DNA from: Gammaproteobacteria bacterium
Lineage (GTDB): Bacteria; Pseudomonadota; Gammaproteobacteria; JAJPIJ01
Direction: 5' to 3'
DNA length: 64,000 nt
NCBI GenBank assembly: GCA_022071965.1
Contig: JAJVIQ010000009.1
Span: 62,001-126,000 of the forward strand
This document shows positions 22,164 to 34,850 of the stretch, piece by piece. The number at the start of each line of letters is the position of its first letter. The first letter of the stretch is position 1. Position numbers and translations under genes: made by a program. The notes beneath the pieces were generated by a model, which was not told where the DNA came from, searched no databases, and saw nothing but the letters and a program-made list of their open reading frames with translations.

Positions 22164-22669
22164 AGGCTCAGCCTCCGGAAATTCTGGTCGATCGCACCGT
22201 GATCCCACAGGTCGTCGAAGCGCCGCGCCAGTTCGCGGACGTACGCGCGATCGTTGAAGTGGGCGATGCCTTCGTAGCGGTCCGAGAGCCTGCGATGCAC
22301 GTAGCCGGCGTCGTCCGCAATCAGGATGGCCTCGTTGAAATCGCGATCCTCGGTCCCCGGCACGCGCACGTGTATGTAAGTGGGCAGCTCATGCGCCAGC
22401 AGCAGGAGCTGATGGCCGCGCGCGTACAGCTGCTCCGGCTGCAGCACCAGCAGGCGTATGCGCGCGAAACGGCTGCTGATGGCCAGCGCCTTGACGGCGT
22501 CGGCAAACTCGACGTTGTCGAACACGTGCGGGTCCAGTGCCCGTCCGCAGATGTCGAGCGTGCGCCGGCACTGCGAGGCGAGCGTGGTTCCGATCGTGCG
22601 TACCTCCTCGCTGCTGCCGCAGGACAACCTCTCGCCGGCCTTGCCCAGCGATTGCGTGGTCAGATCCAT
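22160..22669 (-). CDS. DUF7931-type protein (often annotated near GNAT/HPA2 acetyltransferases)
   Basis: The ATG at 22669, preceded by GGGAGGGG, gives 169 residues. Key blocks are LDICGRALDPHVFDN, FARIRLLVLQPEQLYARGHQLLLLAHELP, DFNEAILIADDAGYVHR and YEGIAHFNDRAYVRELARRFDDLW. This phospholipase-D-like fold without the HKD motif matches the DUF7931 domain found alone or after GNAT acetyltransferase domains in gammaproteobacteria. Catalytic function is not visible. It opens a tight three-gene operon, and its stop overlaps the GTG of the secretin-domain gene. From memory, purB, a RoxA-type cupin and this gene are commonly neighbours; here the RoxA gene between them is broken. Confidence 0.72.
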   Translation of the reverse strand: MDLTTQSLGKAGERLSCGSSEEVRTIGTTLASQCRRTLDICGRALDPHVFDNVEFADAVKALAISSRFARIRLLVLQPEQLYARGHQLLLLAHELPTYIHVRVPGTEDRDFNEAILIADDAGYVHRRLSDRYEGIAHFNDRAYVRELARRFDDLWDHGAIDQNFRRLSL

Positions 22670-22736
22670 AGCCCCTCCCCGTCGCGGCCGGCCGTGGCGG
22701 CGGCGCGGCGAGCATGATCGCACATGCAGGTCGCGC

Positions 22737-23200
22737 TCACGGAAAAACCAGATACCCTTTGTTATGCAATTCACAGAGCAGTTCGGCGAACCCCGAACGC
22801 CGCCGTTCCCTGGCGAGCGGTTCGAATTCGAAGTGCCGTCGGCCGCGGAGGAGCGCGCCGGCAGACGCGGGCGGCCGGGGCAGCGCGGACGGCCGCCCGT
22901 CGGCGTACAGCGTGCAGCGGCGGCCTCGCGTGATATGTGCGGATCGGCTGCGGTCATGGCGCGGCAGTGTGCCCCGGCGGGCCCAACGGGCGCTGAACTG
23001 CTTCGCCGTGAGGGGGCGCCGCGGCGGTTCGGTAGGCCGCCAGGGTCCGCTCTCGCTGAGGTAACGTCCCAGCCAGTCGTCCAGTCCCGCCTCGAAATCC
23101 TCGGCGGTGAGCAGCGTGCGAAGCTCGGGCATGGCCCGCCTCGCCAGCAGGGGTTTCTTCCGCCAGTGCCCGCACAGGAAGGTGTCGATGCGCAGCCCGC
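22737..23200 (-). pseudogene. RoxA-like ribosomal protein uL16 hydroxylase (JmjC/cupin) with the catalytic core deleted
   Basis: The leftward frame reads LRIDTFLCGHWRKKPLLARRAMP near 23200-23130, matching the N-terminus of RoxA/YcfD hydroxylases (E. coli: FLERHWQKRPVVLKRGF). It passes straight into a C-terminal part: FEAGLDDWLGRYLSES, PTEPPRRPL, LYADGR, and ELLCELHNKGYLVFP, matching the RoxA tail (WFGEFISQSR...ALVNSGYWFF). The roughly 200-residue JmjC region with the iron ligands HxD...H is missing, and no start codon exists ahead of the N-terminal motif; the first ATG is inside, at 23132. An in-frame internal deletion is the simplest reading. The product cannot be an active oxygenase. Position between purB and the DUF7931 gene is where an intact homologue would be expected. 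Confidence 0.72.
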
Positions 23201-23304
23201 CCCGGCAACGGGTCGGGCCGCGGCGAGGGGCCTCGGGGCCGTCGCGGGCCCGTGGGTGCGACCGCAGGTGATTCAGGACGTGTCGCGGTCCTCCGCGCGG
23301 CCAT

Positions 23305-25832
<2,528 letters not shown>

Positions 25833-25879
25833 CCGTTCCTCCGTCACCGCAATCGCCCGATCGCGGATAATATGACGCG

Positions 25880-26506
25880 ATGCCCGAGAGCCTCGTCAAC
25901 GCCTTCATACTGCTGTTCGTGGTCATCGATCCCATCGGTGTGGCATCGCTGTTCTGCGCCATCACCAGTGGCTATTCGCCGCGGGCCGCCCGCGCCGCGG
26001 CAGTGCGCGGCGTGGCGGTGGCCTTCCTCATCGTGCTCGCCTTCGCCCTGGGCGGCAGTGTGCTGCTCAGATACCTGGGCGTGAGCATGCCCGCGTTCAC
26101 CGTGGCCGGCGGCATTCTGCTGTTCCTGCTCGCGGTCGACATGGTCCTCGTGCGGCAATCCGGTCTGCGCACGGCCACGGCGAGCGAGCAGGAGGAGGCG
26201 GAGCACCGCGCCGACATCAGCGTCTTCCCGCTCGCCATACCGATGATTGCCGGGCCGGGAACCCTCACCACCGTGCTGCTGCTGACCGGAGATCACGGCT
26301 GGGCGCGGCGGAGCCTGGAGGTGATGATCTCGGTGGTTCTCGTCCTCGGCATCACGCTCGCGATGCTGCTGGCGGCTCGCCTCATCCGGCGGGTCCTCGG
26401 CGAGACGGGGGTCAACGTCGTCGTTCGCCTCTTCGGCATACTGCTCGCGGCGCTCGCGGTACAATATGTCAGCAACGGCATTCATCAGCTCGCCACGGCC
26501 TCCTGA
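25880..26506 (+). CDS. MarC-family integral membrane protein
   Basis: A 208-residue protein with six predicted membrane helices and the family blocks FVVIDPIGVASLFCAIT near the N-terminus and FPLAIPMIAGPGTLTTVLLL in the middle. MarC proteins are inner-membrane proteins of unknown transport role, not themselves drug efflux pumps despite the name. GATAATAT at 25866-25873 lies just ahead of the ATG and could serve as a -10 element, but its nearness to the start is unusual. The gene is followed by pyrC after 53 bp. TACAAT at 26460-26465 inside its end may be part of a pyrC promoter. Confidence 0.9.
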   Translation: MPESLVNAFILLFVVIDPIGVASLFCAITSGYSPRAARAAAVRGVAVAFLIVLAFALGGSVLLRYLGVSMPAFTVAGGILLFLLAVDMVLVRQSGLRTATASEQEEAEHRADISVFPLAIPMIAGPGTLTTVLLLTGDHGWARRSLEVMISVVLVLGITLAMLLAARLIRRVLGETGVNVVVRLFGILLAALAVQYVSNGIHQLATAS

Positions 26507-26559
26507 GACCGACACCCTGAAACGACTGGCGCCCCAGGCGCGCGCCGCACGACCAGATC

Positions 26560-27597
26560 ATGGAACTGACCATTACGCGCCCCGACGACTGGCACGTGCA
26601 CCTGCGCGACGGCGGCGCGCTGTCGGCCGTCGCGCCCGACACGGCGCGCCAGTTCGCCCGGGCCATCGTCATGCCCAATCTCAAGCCGCCGGTCGTGACC
26701 GTCGAACAGGCACGGGCCTACCGCGAACGCATATTCGCCGCGCTGCCAGCCGGCTCGGATTTCCGGCCCCTGATGACGCTGTACCTCACCGACAATACGC
26801 CGGCGACGGAGATCGCGCGCGCCCGCGACAGCGGCATCGTGCATGCCGTGAAATATTATCCGGCGGGCACAACCACGAATTCTGATTCGGGCGTCACGGA
26901 TGTGACACGGGTTTATCGCGTGATCGAAGCCATGCAGCGCTGCGGGCTGCCGCTGCTGGTGCACGGCGAGGTCGCCGACCCTTTCGTCGATGTCTTCGAC
27001 CGCGAGATGGTCTTCATCGAGCACGTACTCGCGCCGCTGCTCGAGCAGTTTCCGGGTCTGAAGCTGGTATTCGAACACGTCACGACCGCCGACGCGGTGG
27101 AGTTCGTGCTGTCGCAGCCGGGGAACGTCGCCGCCACCATCACGGCCCACCATCTGCTCCTCAACCGGAATGCGATGTTCGACGGCGGGATCAGGCCGCA
27201 TCACTATTGCCTTCCGGTCCTCAAGCGCGAGGATCACCGCCAGGCCCTGCTGCGGGCGGCGACCGGCGGCAGCCCCAAGTTCTTCCTCGGGACCGACAGC
27301 GCACCGCATGCCCGTCACACCAAGGAGACCGTCTGCGGATGCGCTGGCCTGTACACCGCGCACAACGCGCTGGAACTGTATGCCGAGGCCTTCGAGCAGG
27401 CCGACGCGCTCGACAGGCTGGAGGGCTTCGCGAGCTTCCACGGCGCGGATTTCTACGGCCTGCCGCGCAACTCCGGTTCCGTGACCCTCATCCGGCGCCG
27501 GCAACCGGTGCCGGAGGCGTTGCCGTTCGGCGATCACACCCTGGTGCCATGCCGGGCCGGCGGGGAGTGCGCGTGGACGTTCCGGCCGACATCGTAG
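26560..27597 (+). CDS. pyrC: Dihydroorotase (PyrC, class II type)
   Basis: A 345-residue zinc amidohydrolase that closes carbamoyl-aspartate to dihydroorotate in pyrimidine synthesis. The metal ligands are visible in WHVHLRDG near residue 14. The carboxylated Lys is in [15 protein letters not shown], a His in LPLLVHGEV, and the catalytic Asp in FLGTDSAPH. Length and motifs match the E. coli-type enzyme. The end overlaps the start of rnt, so the two are probably co-transcribed. pyrF, a later step of the same pathway, lies at 42829-43548. Confidence 0.97.
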   Translation: MELTITRPDDWHVHLRDGGALSAVAPDTARQFARAIVMPNLKPPVVTVEQARAYRERIFAALPAGSDFRPLMTLYLTDNTPATEIARARDSGIVHAVKYYPAGTTTNSDSGVTDVTRVYRVIEAMQRCGLPLLVHGEVADPFVDVFDREMVFIEHVLAPLLEQFPGLKLVFEHVTTADAVEFVLSQPGNVAATITAHHLLLNRNAMFDGGIRPHHYCLPVLKREDHRQALLRAATGGSPKFFLGTDSAPHARHTKETVCGCAGLYTAHNALELYAEAFEQADALDRLEGFASFHGADFYGLPRNSGSVTLIRRRQPVPEALPFGDHTLVPCRAGGECAWTFRPTS

Positions 27598-28232
27598 AGA
27601 AGTTCGCGCCCAAGAGCCTGCTCGCGAAGCGCTTCCGCGGCTTCCTGCCGGTGGTGGTGGACGTCGAGACCGGCGGCTTCAATGCCCAGACCGACGCACT
27701 GCTGGAGATCGCCGCGGTCACCCTGCGGGTCGCCGGGGGCGGCAGGTGGGAGCGCGGTGAATCCGTGCACCGCCACGTGCAGCCCTTTGCCGGCGCCAAC
27801 ATCGAGAAGGCCGCGCTCGAGTTCACGGGCATCGATCCCTACCACCCGTTTCGCAACGCCGTGCCGGAACGCCAGGCCCTGGAGGACATCTTCAAGGTCG
27901 TGCGCAAGCTCGTCGTCGAGCACGGCTGCAGCCGCGCGATCCTGGTCGGTCACAACGCCTTCTTCGATCTCGGCTTCGTCAAGGCGGCGGCCGAGCGCTG
28001 CGGCATCAAGCGCAATCCGTTCCACTCCTTCAGCACCTTCGACACCGCCGCGCTGTCCGCCCTCGCCTATGGCCAGACGGTGCTGGCGCGGGCGGTGGAG
28101 GCCGCGGGACTGAAATGGAAGGCGAGCGAGGCGCATTCGGCGCTCTATGACGCCGAGATCACCGCCGACCTGTTCTGCGCGATCGTCAATCGCTGGGACG
28201 AGATGGCGCGCACCGCCGGCTCGGCGGACTGA
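27573..28232 (+). CDS. rnt: Ribonuclease T
   Basis: A DEDDh 3'-5' exoribonuclease that trims tRNA CCA ends and matures stable RNAs. Catalytic positions are visible: Asp and Glu in [10 protein letters not shown], Asp in [12 protein letters not shown], His and Asp in [13 protein letters not shown]. The GTG at 27573, six bases after GGGGAG, gives 219 residues, close to the 215 of E. coli. An in-frame ATG at 27549 is the alternative. Either start overlaps the pyrC end by 25-49 bases. The pyrC-rnt order is common in gammaproteobacteria. Confidence 0.93.
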   Translation: MDVPADIVEKFAPKSLLAKRFRGFLPVVVDVETGGFNAQTDALLEIAAVTLRVAGGGRWERGESVHRHVQPFAGANIEKAALEFTGIDPYHPFRNAVPERQALEDIFKVVRKLVVEHGCSRAILVGHNAFFDLGFVKAAAERCGIKRNPFHSFSTFDTAALSALAYGQTVLARAVEAAGLKWKASEAHSALYDAEITADLFCAIVNRWDEMARTAGSAD

Positions 28233-28283
28233 CGACGCCGGTCACGGGTGACGAGGACCCGAATGGCCGGCGGCGCACGGGCC

Positions 28284-29606
28284 TCACCGCGCGGCGAGCC
28301 GGTCGTGCCACTGGCTGGCACGCTGGGCTAGGTCGATCTCGTCCACCGTGAGCAGCTCGCCGCCACGGAGCAGATGCCGGCCGGCGACCCACACGTCGGT
28401 GACCTGATGGCGGCCGGCCGCGTAGACCAGGTGGGAGATCGGGTTGTAGATCGGCTGGGTGGCGATGCCCCCGAGGTCGACCGCCACCACGTCGGCGGCC
28501 TTGCCCGGCAGGAGGGAGCCCAGCAGATCCTCCAGCCCGAGAGCGCGCGCGCCGTTCAGCGTCGCCATGCGGAGCGCCGCGGCGGCAGGCACGGCGCTCG
28601 CGTCGCCGGCCACCGCCTTGGCCAGCAGGGCGGCGCTGCGCATCTCGCCGAACATGTCGAGATCGTTGTTGCTCGCCGCCCCGTCGGTCCCCAGCGCCAC
28701 GTTCACGCCGGCGGCGGCCAGACGGGCGACCGGGCAGAAGCCGCTGGCGAGCTTCATGTTCGACTCCGGGCAATGCAGCACGTGCACGCCCTGCGCGGCC
28801 AGCACGGCGATCTCGTGCTGCTCGAGCTGCGTCATGTGGACGGCCATCAGCTGCGGAGACAGCAGGCCGAGGCGCTCCAGGCGTTTGAGCGGTCGCGCGC
28901 CGATCCTGGCGACCGACTCGCGCACCTCGGCCTCGGTCTCGTGCACGTGCATGTGTACCGGCACGTTCAGCTCGGCCGCGTAGGTCACGATGCGGCCGAG
29001 CGCCTCGTCCGAGACGGTGTAGGGCGCATGCGGCGCCAGCGCCGTGCGCACCAGCGGATGGTCGCGGTAGCGATCGTGGAAGTCGATGCCCTTGCGCAGG
29101 TAGTCGTCGCAGTCGCTGGCGTAGGCCGACGGAAACTCGATGACGATCATGCCGACCACCGCCCTGATGCCCGCCGCGATCGCGGCCCTTGCCACGTCAT
29201 CGGGAAAGTAGAACATGTCGCCGAAACACGTGGTGCCGCCCGCCAGCATCTCGGCGGCGGCGAGCAGGGTGCCGTCGCGCACGAAGTCCGGACTCACCCA
29301 TTTCCGCTCGGCCGGCCAGATGTAGTCCTTGAGCCACTGCATGAGCGGCAGGTCGTCGGCGTAGCCGCGCATCAGCGACATGGCGGCGTGCGTGTGGGCG
29401 TTGACGAGGCCGGGTATGATCGCGTGGCGATCGCGGGCGACGACCTCGCGTGCGGTGTAATTGCGCAGGGCGGCCGCCGCGGGCAGGACGGCGGCGATGC
29501 GACCGGAGTCCACGACCACGGCATGGTGCTCGAGTACCGTGCCTTCCGGCTCCACCGGGACGACCCAGCGGCCGGTCACGATCAGGTCGACGGCTTGCGC
29601 GGACAT
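28284..29606 (-). CDS. mtaD: 5'-methylthioadenosine (S-adenosylhomocysteine) deaminase, TRZ/ATZ family
   Basis: A 440-residue amidohydrolase from the ATG at 29606; an upstream ATG at 29621 adds five residues. Metal ligands are visible in [34 protein letters not shown] and [14 protein letters not shown]. The family deaminates methylthioadenosine to methylthioinosine, with S-adenosylhomocysteine or adenosine as possible side substrates. It stands back-to-back with mtnA (84-bp gap), and an MTI-type phosphorylase is at 47737-48483. So the deaminating route of MTA salvage, as in Pseudomonas aeruginosa, is likely here. The assignment of MTA as main substrate rests on that context. Confidence 0.88.
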   Translation of the reverse strand: MSAQAVDLIVTGRWVVPVEPEGTVLEHHAVVVDSGRIAAVLPAAAALRNYTAREVVARDRHAIIPGLVNAHTHAAMSLMRGYADDLPLMQWLKDYIWPAERKWVSPDFVRDGTLLAAAEMLAGGTTCFGDMFYFPDDVARAAIAAGIRAVVGMIVIEFPSAYASDCDDYLRKGIDFHDRYRDHPLVRTALAPHAPYTVSDEALGRIVTYAAELNVPVHMHVHETEAEVRESVARIGARPLKRLERLGLLSPQLMAVHMTQLEQHEIAVLAAQGVHVLHCPESNMKLASGFCPVARLAAAGVNVALGTDGAASNNDLDMFGEMRSAALLAKAVAGDASAVPAAAALRMATLNGARALGLEDLLGSLLPGKAADVVAVDLGGIATQPIYNPISHLVYAAGRHQVTDVWVAGRHLLRGGELLTVDEIDLAQRASQWHDRLAAR

Positions 29607-29690
29607 GGTGCCAGTGTACATGGGCGGGCCGCCCGGTTGTCATCGTCGCCGCAAGCGCCGATGATGCGCCAGCCGGCCAGCCACGACACC

Positions 29691-30737
29691 ATGAGCACTC
29701 ACCGCCCCGAATCGTTTCGCGCCGTCGACTGGAAAGGCGACGCGCTGGTGCTGCTGGATCAGCGCGAGCTGCCGCAGCGGGAGACCTACCGCAGCTACAC
29801 CGATGCCGGTGATGTCGCTGCCGCCATCCGTTCCATGGTGGTGCGCGGGGCGCCCGCCATCGGCATCGCCGCGGCCTACGGCTACGTGCTCGCGGCGCGC
29901 GCCGCTCACGCGGCGGAGCCGGCGCGCTGGCGTTCGCAACTGCACCCGCAGATCGAGCGCCTTGCGGCGTCACGGCCGACCGCGGTGAATCTCGCCTGGG
30001 CCCTGGCCCGCATGGGCAGGGCGGCCGAGCGCGTCGAAGGACCGCCCGAGGCGGCGCTGCTCGCCGAGGCGATCGCGATCCACGAGGAGGACGTTGCCGC
30101 AAACCGTCGCATGGGCGGCATCGGGGCCGCATACATCGGTTCCGGCGCGGTCGTGCTCACGCACTGCAATGCGGGCGCCCTGGCCACCGGCGGATACGGC
30201 ACCGCGCTCGGGGTGGTGCGCGCAGCCAGTGCGCGCGGATCGATCGCAGCGGTGTATGCCGATGAAACGCGCCCGTGGCTGCAGGGCGCGCGCCTGACGG
30301 CCTGGGAGCTGGCGCGCGACAACATCCCGGTGACGCTGATCGCCGATGCCGCCGCAGCGCACCTGATGCGGACCCGCGGTGTGGACTGGGTCATCGTCGG
30401 CGCCGACCGGATCGCCGCCAACGGCGACGTCGCCAACAAGATCGGCACCTATCAACTGGCGCTCGCCGCGCGCGCGCACGGCACCCGGTTCATGGTGGTG
30501 GCGCCGAGCTCGACCTTCGATGCCGGCATCGCCGAGGGCGCGGCGATTCCGATCGAACTGCGTGGCGAGGAGGAGCTGCTCGCCGCCGCCGGGCAGCGCC
30601 TCGCGCCGCCCGGCGCATCGGCGTGGAATCCGGTCTTCGACGTCACTCCCGCGGCGCTGATCGATGTCATCGTCACCGAGCGGGGAGCCATCGAGCGGCC
30701 CGATGCCGCCGGCATGAGGCGAGCGCTGGGCGTCTGA
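29691..30737 (+). CDS. mtnA: S-methyl-5-thioribose-1-phosphate isomerase
   Basis: A 348-residue enzyme from the ATG at 29691 that turns methylthioribose-1-phosphate into methylthioribulose-1-phosphate in the methionine salvage pathway. Family motifs are [34 protein letters not shown] with the conserved Cys, and the catalytic Asp in [20 protein letters not shown]-terminal [13 protein letters not shown] also fits. It is divergent from mtaD. The later salvage enzymes (MtnB, MtnC, MtnD) are not in the window. No frameshift was seen. Confidence 0.96.
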   Translation: MSTHRPESFRAVDWKGDALVLLDQRELPQRETYRSYTDAGDVAAAIRSMVVRGAPAIGIAAAYGYVLAARAAHAAEPARWRSQLHPQIERLAASRPTAVNLAWALARMGRAAERVEGPPEAALLAEAIAIHEEDVAANRRMGGIGAAYIGSGAVVLTHCNAGALATGGYGTALGVVRAASARGSIAAVYADETRPWLQGARLTAWELARDNIPVTLIADAAAAHLMRTRGVDWVIVGADRIAANGDVANKIGTYQLALAARAHGTRFMVVAPSSTFDAGIAEGAAIPIELRGEEELLAAAGQRLAPPGASAWNPVFDVTPAALIDVIVTERGAIERPDAAGMRRALGV

Positions 30738-31026
30738 TGCCGCCTCGCGAGCGCGAGGAACGGCAGGCTCTCCCAGTGTGGCGACTCGCCGCTGCCGGCG
30801 GGATCGACACGCGCCCGCAGCGCTGCATGTCGATCCGCGTCCATGCACGCGCGCTGCCCGCGGCGTCGCCGGGGAGGCGCGGACGTGCCATGTTCCGGGT
30901 GCGGCGGAGGGTGCCCGCGTGATACACTCGCGGGACTGAAAAACAGCCCGCGCACTCATCAGACGGCTGCCAAGTGAACATGCCGCGCGCCGGTATCCCC
31001 GATCGTTCTTTGAAGCTGGTTCGCTG
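30738..31026 (+). promoter_or_regulatory. gyrA upstream region with candidate extended -10 promoter and a hairpin
   Basis: The 289-bp gap between mtnA and gyrA has no gene. CCTCGCG-AG-CGCGAGG at 30743-30758 is a perfect inverted repeat just after the mtnA stop, without a T-tract. TGATACACT at 30920-30928 fits an extended -10 element, about 100 bp upstream of gyrA; no good -35 is seen. No strong ribosome site stands before the gyrA ATG. The promoter call is tentative. Confidence 0.35.
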
Positions 31027-33621
31027 ATGGTCGATTTCGCCAAGGAACTGTTCCCGGTCAACATCGAAGACGAGATGCGGCAGTCCTATCTGGACTATGC
31101 CATGAGCGTCATCGTCGGTCGCGCCCTGCCGGATGTGCGTGACGGCCTGAAGCCGGTGCACAGGCGCGTGCTGTACGCCATGCACGAGACCAACAACGTC
31201 TGGAACCGCCCGTACGTGAAGTGCGCGCGCGTGGTCGGCGAGGTGATGGGCAAGTATCACCCGCATGGCGACGCCGCGATCTACGACACGCTGGTGCGCA
31301 TGGCGCAGGATTTCTCGCTGCGCTACACGCTCATCGACGGCCAGGGAAACTTCGGCTCCGTCGACGGCGATTCGCCCGCTGCGATGCGATACACCGAGTG
31401 CCGCCTGGATCGCATCGCCACGGAGCTCACCACCGACATCGACAAGGAGACCGTCGAGTTCGTCCCCAACTACGACGGCAAGGAACAGGAGCCGGCGATA
31501 CTGCCGGCGCGCATCCCGAACCTTCTGGTCAACGGTTCCACGGGCATCGCCGTCGGCATGGCCACGAACATCCCGCCGCACAATCTGCGCGAGGTTATCG
31601 ACGCCTGCGTCGCGATGGTCGACGATCCGGACATCGACATCGACGCGCTGATGCAGATAGTCCCCGGCCCGGATTTCCCGACCGCCGGGATCATCAGCGG
31701 CGTGGCCGGAATCCGCGAGGCCTATCGCACCGGACGCGGACGACTGTATGTGCGTGCGCGCACCTGCATCGAGGGGGAGGACGACAGGCAGACGATCATC
31801 GTCACCGAGCTCCCTTACCAGGTCAACAAGGCGCGGCTTCTGGAGAAGATCGCCGAGCTCGCCAAGGACAAACGCATAGAGGGGATCAAGGACCTGCGCG
31901 ACGAGTCCGACAAGGATGGCATGCGCATGGTGATCGAGCTGAAGCGGGGCGAGGTCGCCGACGTCGTGCTCAACAACCTCTACAAGCACACGCAGATGCA
32001 GGAGGTCTATGGCATCAACTGCGTGGCGCTCGTCGGCGGACAGCCGCGGACGCTCAACCTGCGGCAGCTGCTCGATGCGTTCCTCCGCCACCGGCGCGAG
32101 GTGGTGACGCGGCGCACCGTCTTCGACCTGCGCAAGGCGCGCGAACGCGCCCACAAACTGGAAGGCCTCGCCGTCGCGCTCGCCAACGTCGACCCGGTGA
32201 TCGAGCTCATCAAGACCTCCGCCAATCCAGCCGAGGCCAGGGATCGACTGCTCGCCACGACCTGGCCGCCCGGCATCGTCGTGCAGATGCTGGAGCGCGC
32301 CGGCGCGAAGTCATCGCGTCCCGACGGCCTGCCGGAAGGGCTCGGACTGACGGCGCAGGGCTACAGACTCTCGGAGGTGCAGGCGCAGGAGATCCTCGAT
32401 CTCAAGCTGCAGCGCCTGACGGGGCTCGAAAAGGAGAAGATCATGGGTGAGTACGAGGAGGTGCTCGTGACCATCGCCGACCTGAGCGACATCCTTGCGC
32501 GGCCGGAGCGCCTGATGCGGGTCATCCGCGACGAGCTCACGGAGATACGCGAACGCTACGGTGACGATCGCCGCACCGAGATAGTCCAGGATCATCACGA
32601 TCTTAACGACGAGGACCTCATCACGCCGGAGGACGTCGTGGTGACGCTCTCGCATGCCGGATACGCGAAGTCCCAGCCAATAGACGTGTACCGCTCGCAG
32701 CGCCGGGGCGGCCGCGGCCGCACCGCGGCCACCACGCGCGAGGAGGACTTCGTCGAGAAGCTTTTCATCGCCAACACGCACGACACCGTGCTGTGCTTCT
32801 CCACGCGCGGGCGGCTTTACTGGCTGAAGGTCTACCAGTTGCCGCAGGCCGGCCCGCAGGCGCGCGGCAAGCCGCTGGTCAACCTGCTGCCGCTGGTGGA
32901 GGGGGAACGCATCACCGCGGTGCTGCCGATCAAGGAGTTCTCCGACGATCACTACGTGTTCATGGCGACGCGCCAGGGTATCGTCAAGAAGACCGCGCTG
33001 GCGGAGTACTCGCGTCCCCGCCCGAGCGGCATCATCGCCGTGGACCTGCCGGCCGACGACGATCTCGTCGGCGTGGCGCTGACCGACGGCAGGCAGGACG
33101 TGATGCTGTTCCGCAGCGACGGCAAGGTCATCCGCTTCAACGAGGACGACGTCAGGCCCATGGGACGCGTTGCGCGCGGCGTGCGAGGGATGCGCCTGGA
33201 CGGGAACCGGGACCAGTGCGTGATCGCGCTCATCATCGTCGAGCCGGACACGACGATCCTGACCGCGACGGCCAACGGCTACGGCAAGCGCACGCCGATC
33301 GAGGACTACCCGGTGCAGGGCCGCGGCGGACAGGGCGTCATCTCCATACAGACCACGGAGCGCAACGGCGAGGTCGTCGGCGCGGTGGCGGTGGCCGCCG
33401 AGGACGAGGTGATGCTCATCAGCCAGGGGGGCACGCTGGTGCGCACGCCCGCGGCCGGCATCTCGGAGATGGGCCGCAACACGCAGGGGGTGCGGCTCAT
33501 CAATCTCGACGACGGCGAGCACCTCATCGGGGTCGAACGCATCATCGAGGCGGGCGGCGAGGAAAACGGCAACGGCGAGGCAAACGGCGGCGGGGAGGAA
33601 GGCCCCGCCACTGCCCACTGA
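31027..33621 (+). CDS. gyrA: DNA gyrase subunit A
   Basis: An 864-residue gyrase A subunit, the DNA breakage-reunion subunit that introduces negative supercoils with GyrB. The numbering equals E. coli at the start: catalytic Tyr122 lies in [10 protein letters not shown]. The quinolone-determining stretch reads [15 protein letters not shown], so position 83 is Ala rather than the usual Ser, while Asp87 is kept. The C-terminal beta-pinwheel carries the GyrA box as RRGGRGRT. The tail is Glu/Gly/Asn-rich ([15 protein letters not shown]). It heads the gyrA-pheA-hisC-tyrA-aroA-cmk-rpsA supraoperon, with pheA 22 bp downstream; serC, often found between, is absent. Confidence 0.98.
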   Translation: MVDFAKELFPVNIEDEMRQSYLDYAMSVIVGRALPDVRDGLKPVHRRVLYAMHETNNVWNRPYVKCARVVGEVMGKYHPHGDAAIYDTLVRMAQDFSLRYTLIDGQGNFGSVDGDSPAAMRYTECRLDRIATELTTDIDKETVEFVPNYDGKEQEPAILPARIPNLLVNGSTGIAVGMATNIPPHNLREVIDACVAMVDDPDIDIDALMQIVPGPDFPTAGIISGVAGIREAYRTGRGRLYVRARTCIEGEDDRQTIIVTELPYQVNKARLLEKIAELAKDKRIEGIKDLRDESDKDGMRMVIELKRGEVADVVLNNLYKHTQMQEVYGINCVALVGGQPRTLNLRQLLDAFLRHRREVVTRRTVFDLRKARERAHKLEGLAVALANVDPVIELIKTSANPAEARDRLLATTWPPGIVVQMLERAGAKSSRPDGLPEGLGLTAQGYRLSEVQAQEILDLKLQRLTGLEKEKIMGEYEEVLVTIADLSDILARPERLMRVIRDELTEIRERYGDDRRTEIVQDHHDLNDEDLITPEDVVVTLSHAGYAKSQPIDVYRSQRRGGRGRTAATTREEDFVEKLFIANTHDTVLCFSTRGRLYWLKVYQLPQAGPQARGKPLVNLLPLVEGERITAVLPIKEFSDDHYVFMATRQGIVKKTALAEYSRPRPSGIIAVDLPADDDLVGVALTDGRQDVMLFRSDGKVIRFNEDDVRPMGRVARGVRGMRLDGNRDQCVIALIIVEPDTTILTATANGYGKRTPIEDYPVQGRGGQGVISIQTTERNGEVVGAVAVAAEDEVMLISQGGTLVRTPAAGISEMGRNTQGVRLINLDDGEHLIGVERIIEAGGEENGNGEANGGGEEGPATAH

Positions 33622-33643
33622 GCGGCGCAATGACGGCGGTCGC

Positions 33644-34729
33644 ATGAGCACCGGCAACGAAATCGATCAGATCCGGGCCCGCATCGACGCCATCGATCGG
33701 GAGTTGCTCGGGCTGATCAGCCGGCGCGCCGAACTCGCCTGCCAGGTGGCGCGCGTGAAGACGGCGCAGGGCGAGAAGTTCTGCTACCGGCCCGAGCGCG
33801 AGGCGCGGATCCTGCGCAACATCATCGAGAGCAACCCGGGACCACTCTCCGACGAGGAAACCGCAAGGCTGTTTCGCGAGATCATGTCCGCCTGCCTGGC
33901 GCTGGAGCAGCCCCTGGCGGTGGCCTACCTCGGACCGCAGGGCACCTACACGCAGTCCGCCACGCTCAAGCACTTCGGGCATTCGGTCAATACGCAGCCG
34001 TACGCCGCCATCGACGAGGTCTTCCGTGAGGTGGAATCCGGCGAATGCCACTACGGGGTGGTGCCGGTGGAGAACTCCATCGAGGGCGTCATCAGCCACA
34101 CGCTGGATTCCTTCATGCAGTCGCCGCTGAAGATCTGCGGCGAGGTGGAGCTTCGCATCCGCCACAACCTGCTGAGCCGCGCACCCGGGCTGGGGTCCGT
34201 CGCGCGGGTTTACGCACACAGCCAGGCGCTGGCGCAGTGCCGCCACTGGCTGGATCATACGTTGCCTGAGGCCGAGCGCGTGGCGGTGTCGAGCAATGCG
34301 GAGGCCGCCCGCCGCGCCAGCGCCGAGCTGGACGCGACCGCGGCGATCGCCGGCGATGCGGCCGCGGAGCTGTACGGACTGACGGCACTGGCCAGCGGCA
34401 TCGAGGATGATCCGACCAATACCACGCGCTTCCTGGTGATCGGACACCAGGCCGCGGCGCGCAGCGGTGACGACAAGACGACCGTGCTGTTCTCCACGCC
34501 CAACAAGCCCGGGGCGTTGCATCACGTGCTCGGCGCGTTCGCGGAGGTGGGCGTGAGCATGACCCGCATCGAGTCGCGACCATCGCGGCGTGGCATGTGG
34601 GACTATCTGTTCTTCGTCGATCTGGAAGGTCATGCCGACGATGCCATCGTGGCCGATGCGCTGCAGCGGTTGCAGGAGCGCGCCGCGATGGTGAAAATCC
34701 TGGGCTCGTACCCGCGCGCCGTTCTCTGA
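33644..34729 (+). CDS. pheA: Bifunctional chorismate mutase / prephenate dehydratase (P-protein)
   Basis: A 361-residue enzyme of phenylalanine synthesis. Residues 1-95 are an AroQ-type chorismate mutase domain (IDQIRARIDAIDRELLGLISRR). Residues about 100-275 are prephenate dehydratase, with VAYLGPQGTYTQSAT, GVVPVENSIEGV, and the catalytic-region TTRFLVIG near 265. A C-terminal ACT domain follows, with PGALHHVLGAF and the phenylalanine-binding motif IESRPSRRGMWDYLFFVD, so feedback inhibition by phenylalanine is expected. It lies 22 bp after gyrA and before hisC, as in many gammaproteobacteria but without serC. Confidence 0.97.
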   Translation: MSTGNEIDQIRARIDAIDRELLGLISRRAELACQVARVKTAQGEKFCYRPEREARILRNIIESNPGPLSDEETARLFREIMSACLALEQPLAVAYLGPQGTYTQSATLKHFGHSVNTQPYAAIDEVFREVESGECHYGVVPVENSIEGVISHTLDSFMQSPLKICGEVELRIRHNLLSRAPGLGSVARVYAHSQALAQCRHWLDHTLPEAERVAVSSNAEAARRASAELDATAAIAGDAAAELYGLTALASGIEDDPTNTTRFLVIGHQAAARSGDDKTTVLFSTPNKPGALHHVLGAFAEVGVSMTRIESRPSRRGMWDYLFFVDLEGHADDAIVADALQRLQERAAMVKILGSYPRAVL

Positions 34730-34771
34730 TCGAGATGGCGGGCCTGGCGTGAGCCGCGCTGCGGCGACGTG

Positions 34772-34791
34772 TTCCCGGCCTCGGCCGGGAA
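34772..34791. repeat. Perfect inverted repeat between pheA and hisC
   Basis: TTCCCGGCC-TC-GGCCGGGAA is a perfect 9-base inverted repeat in the 121-bp pheA-hisC gap. It has no T-tract after it, so it is not a clear intrinsic terminator. It may be an mRNA-stabilising hairpin or a binding site. The hisC ATG is 60 bp downstream. Confidence 0.5.
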
Positions 34792-34850
34792 GCGCCGGCG
34801 CCCGATCATGAGCTGCCCTTCACCAATCAGCGATTGTTGATCACTCCTCG

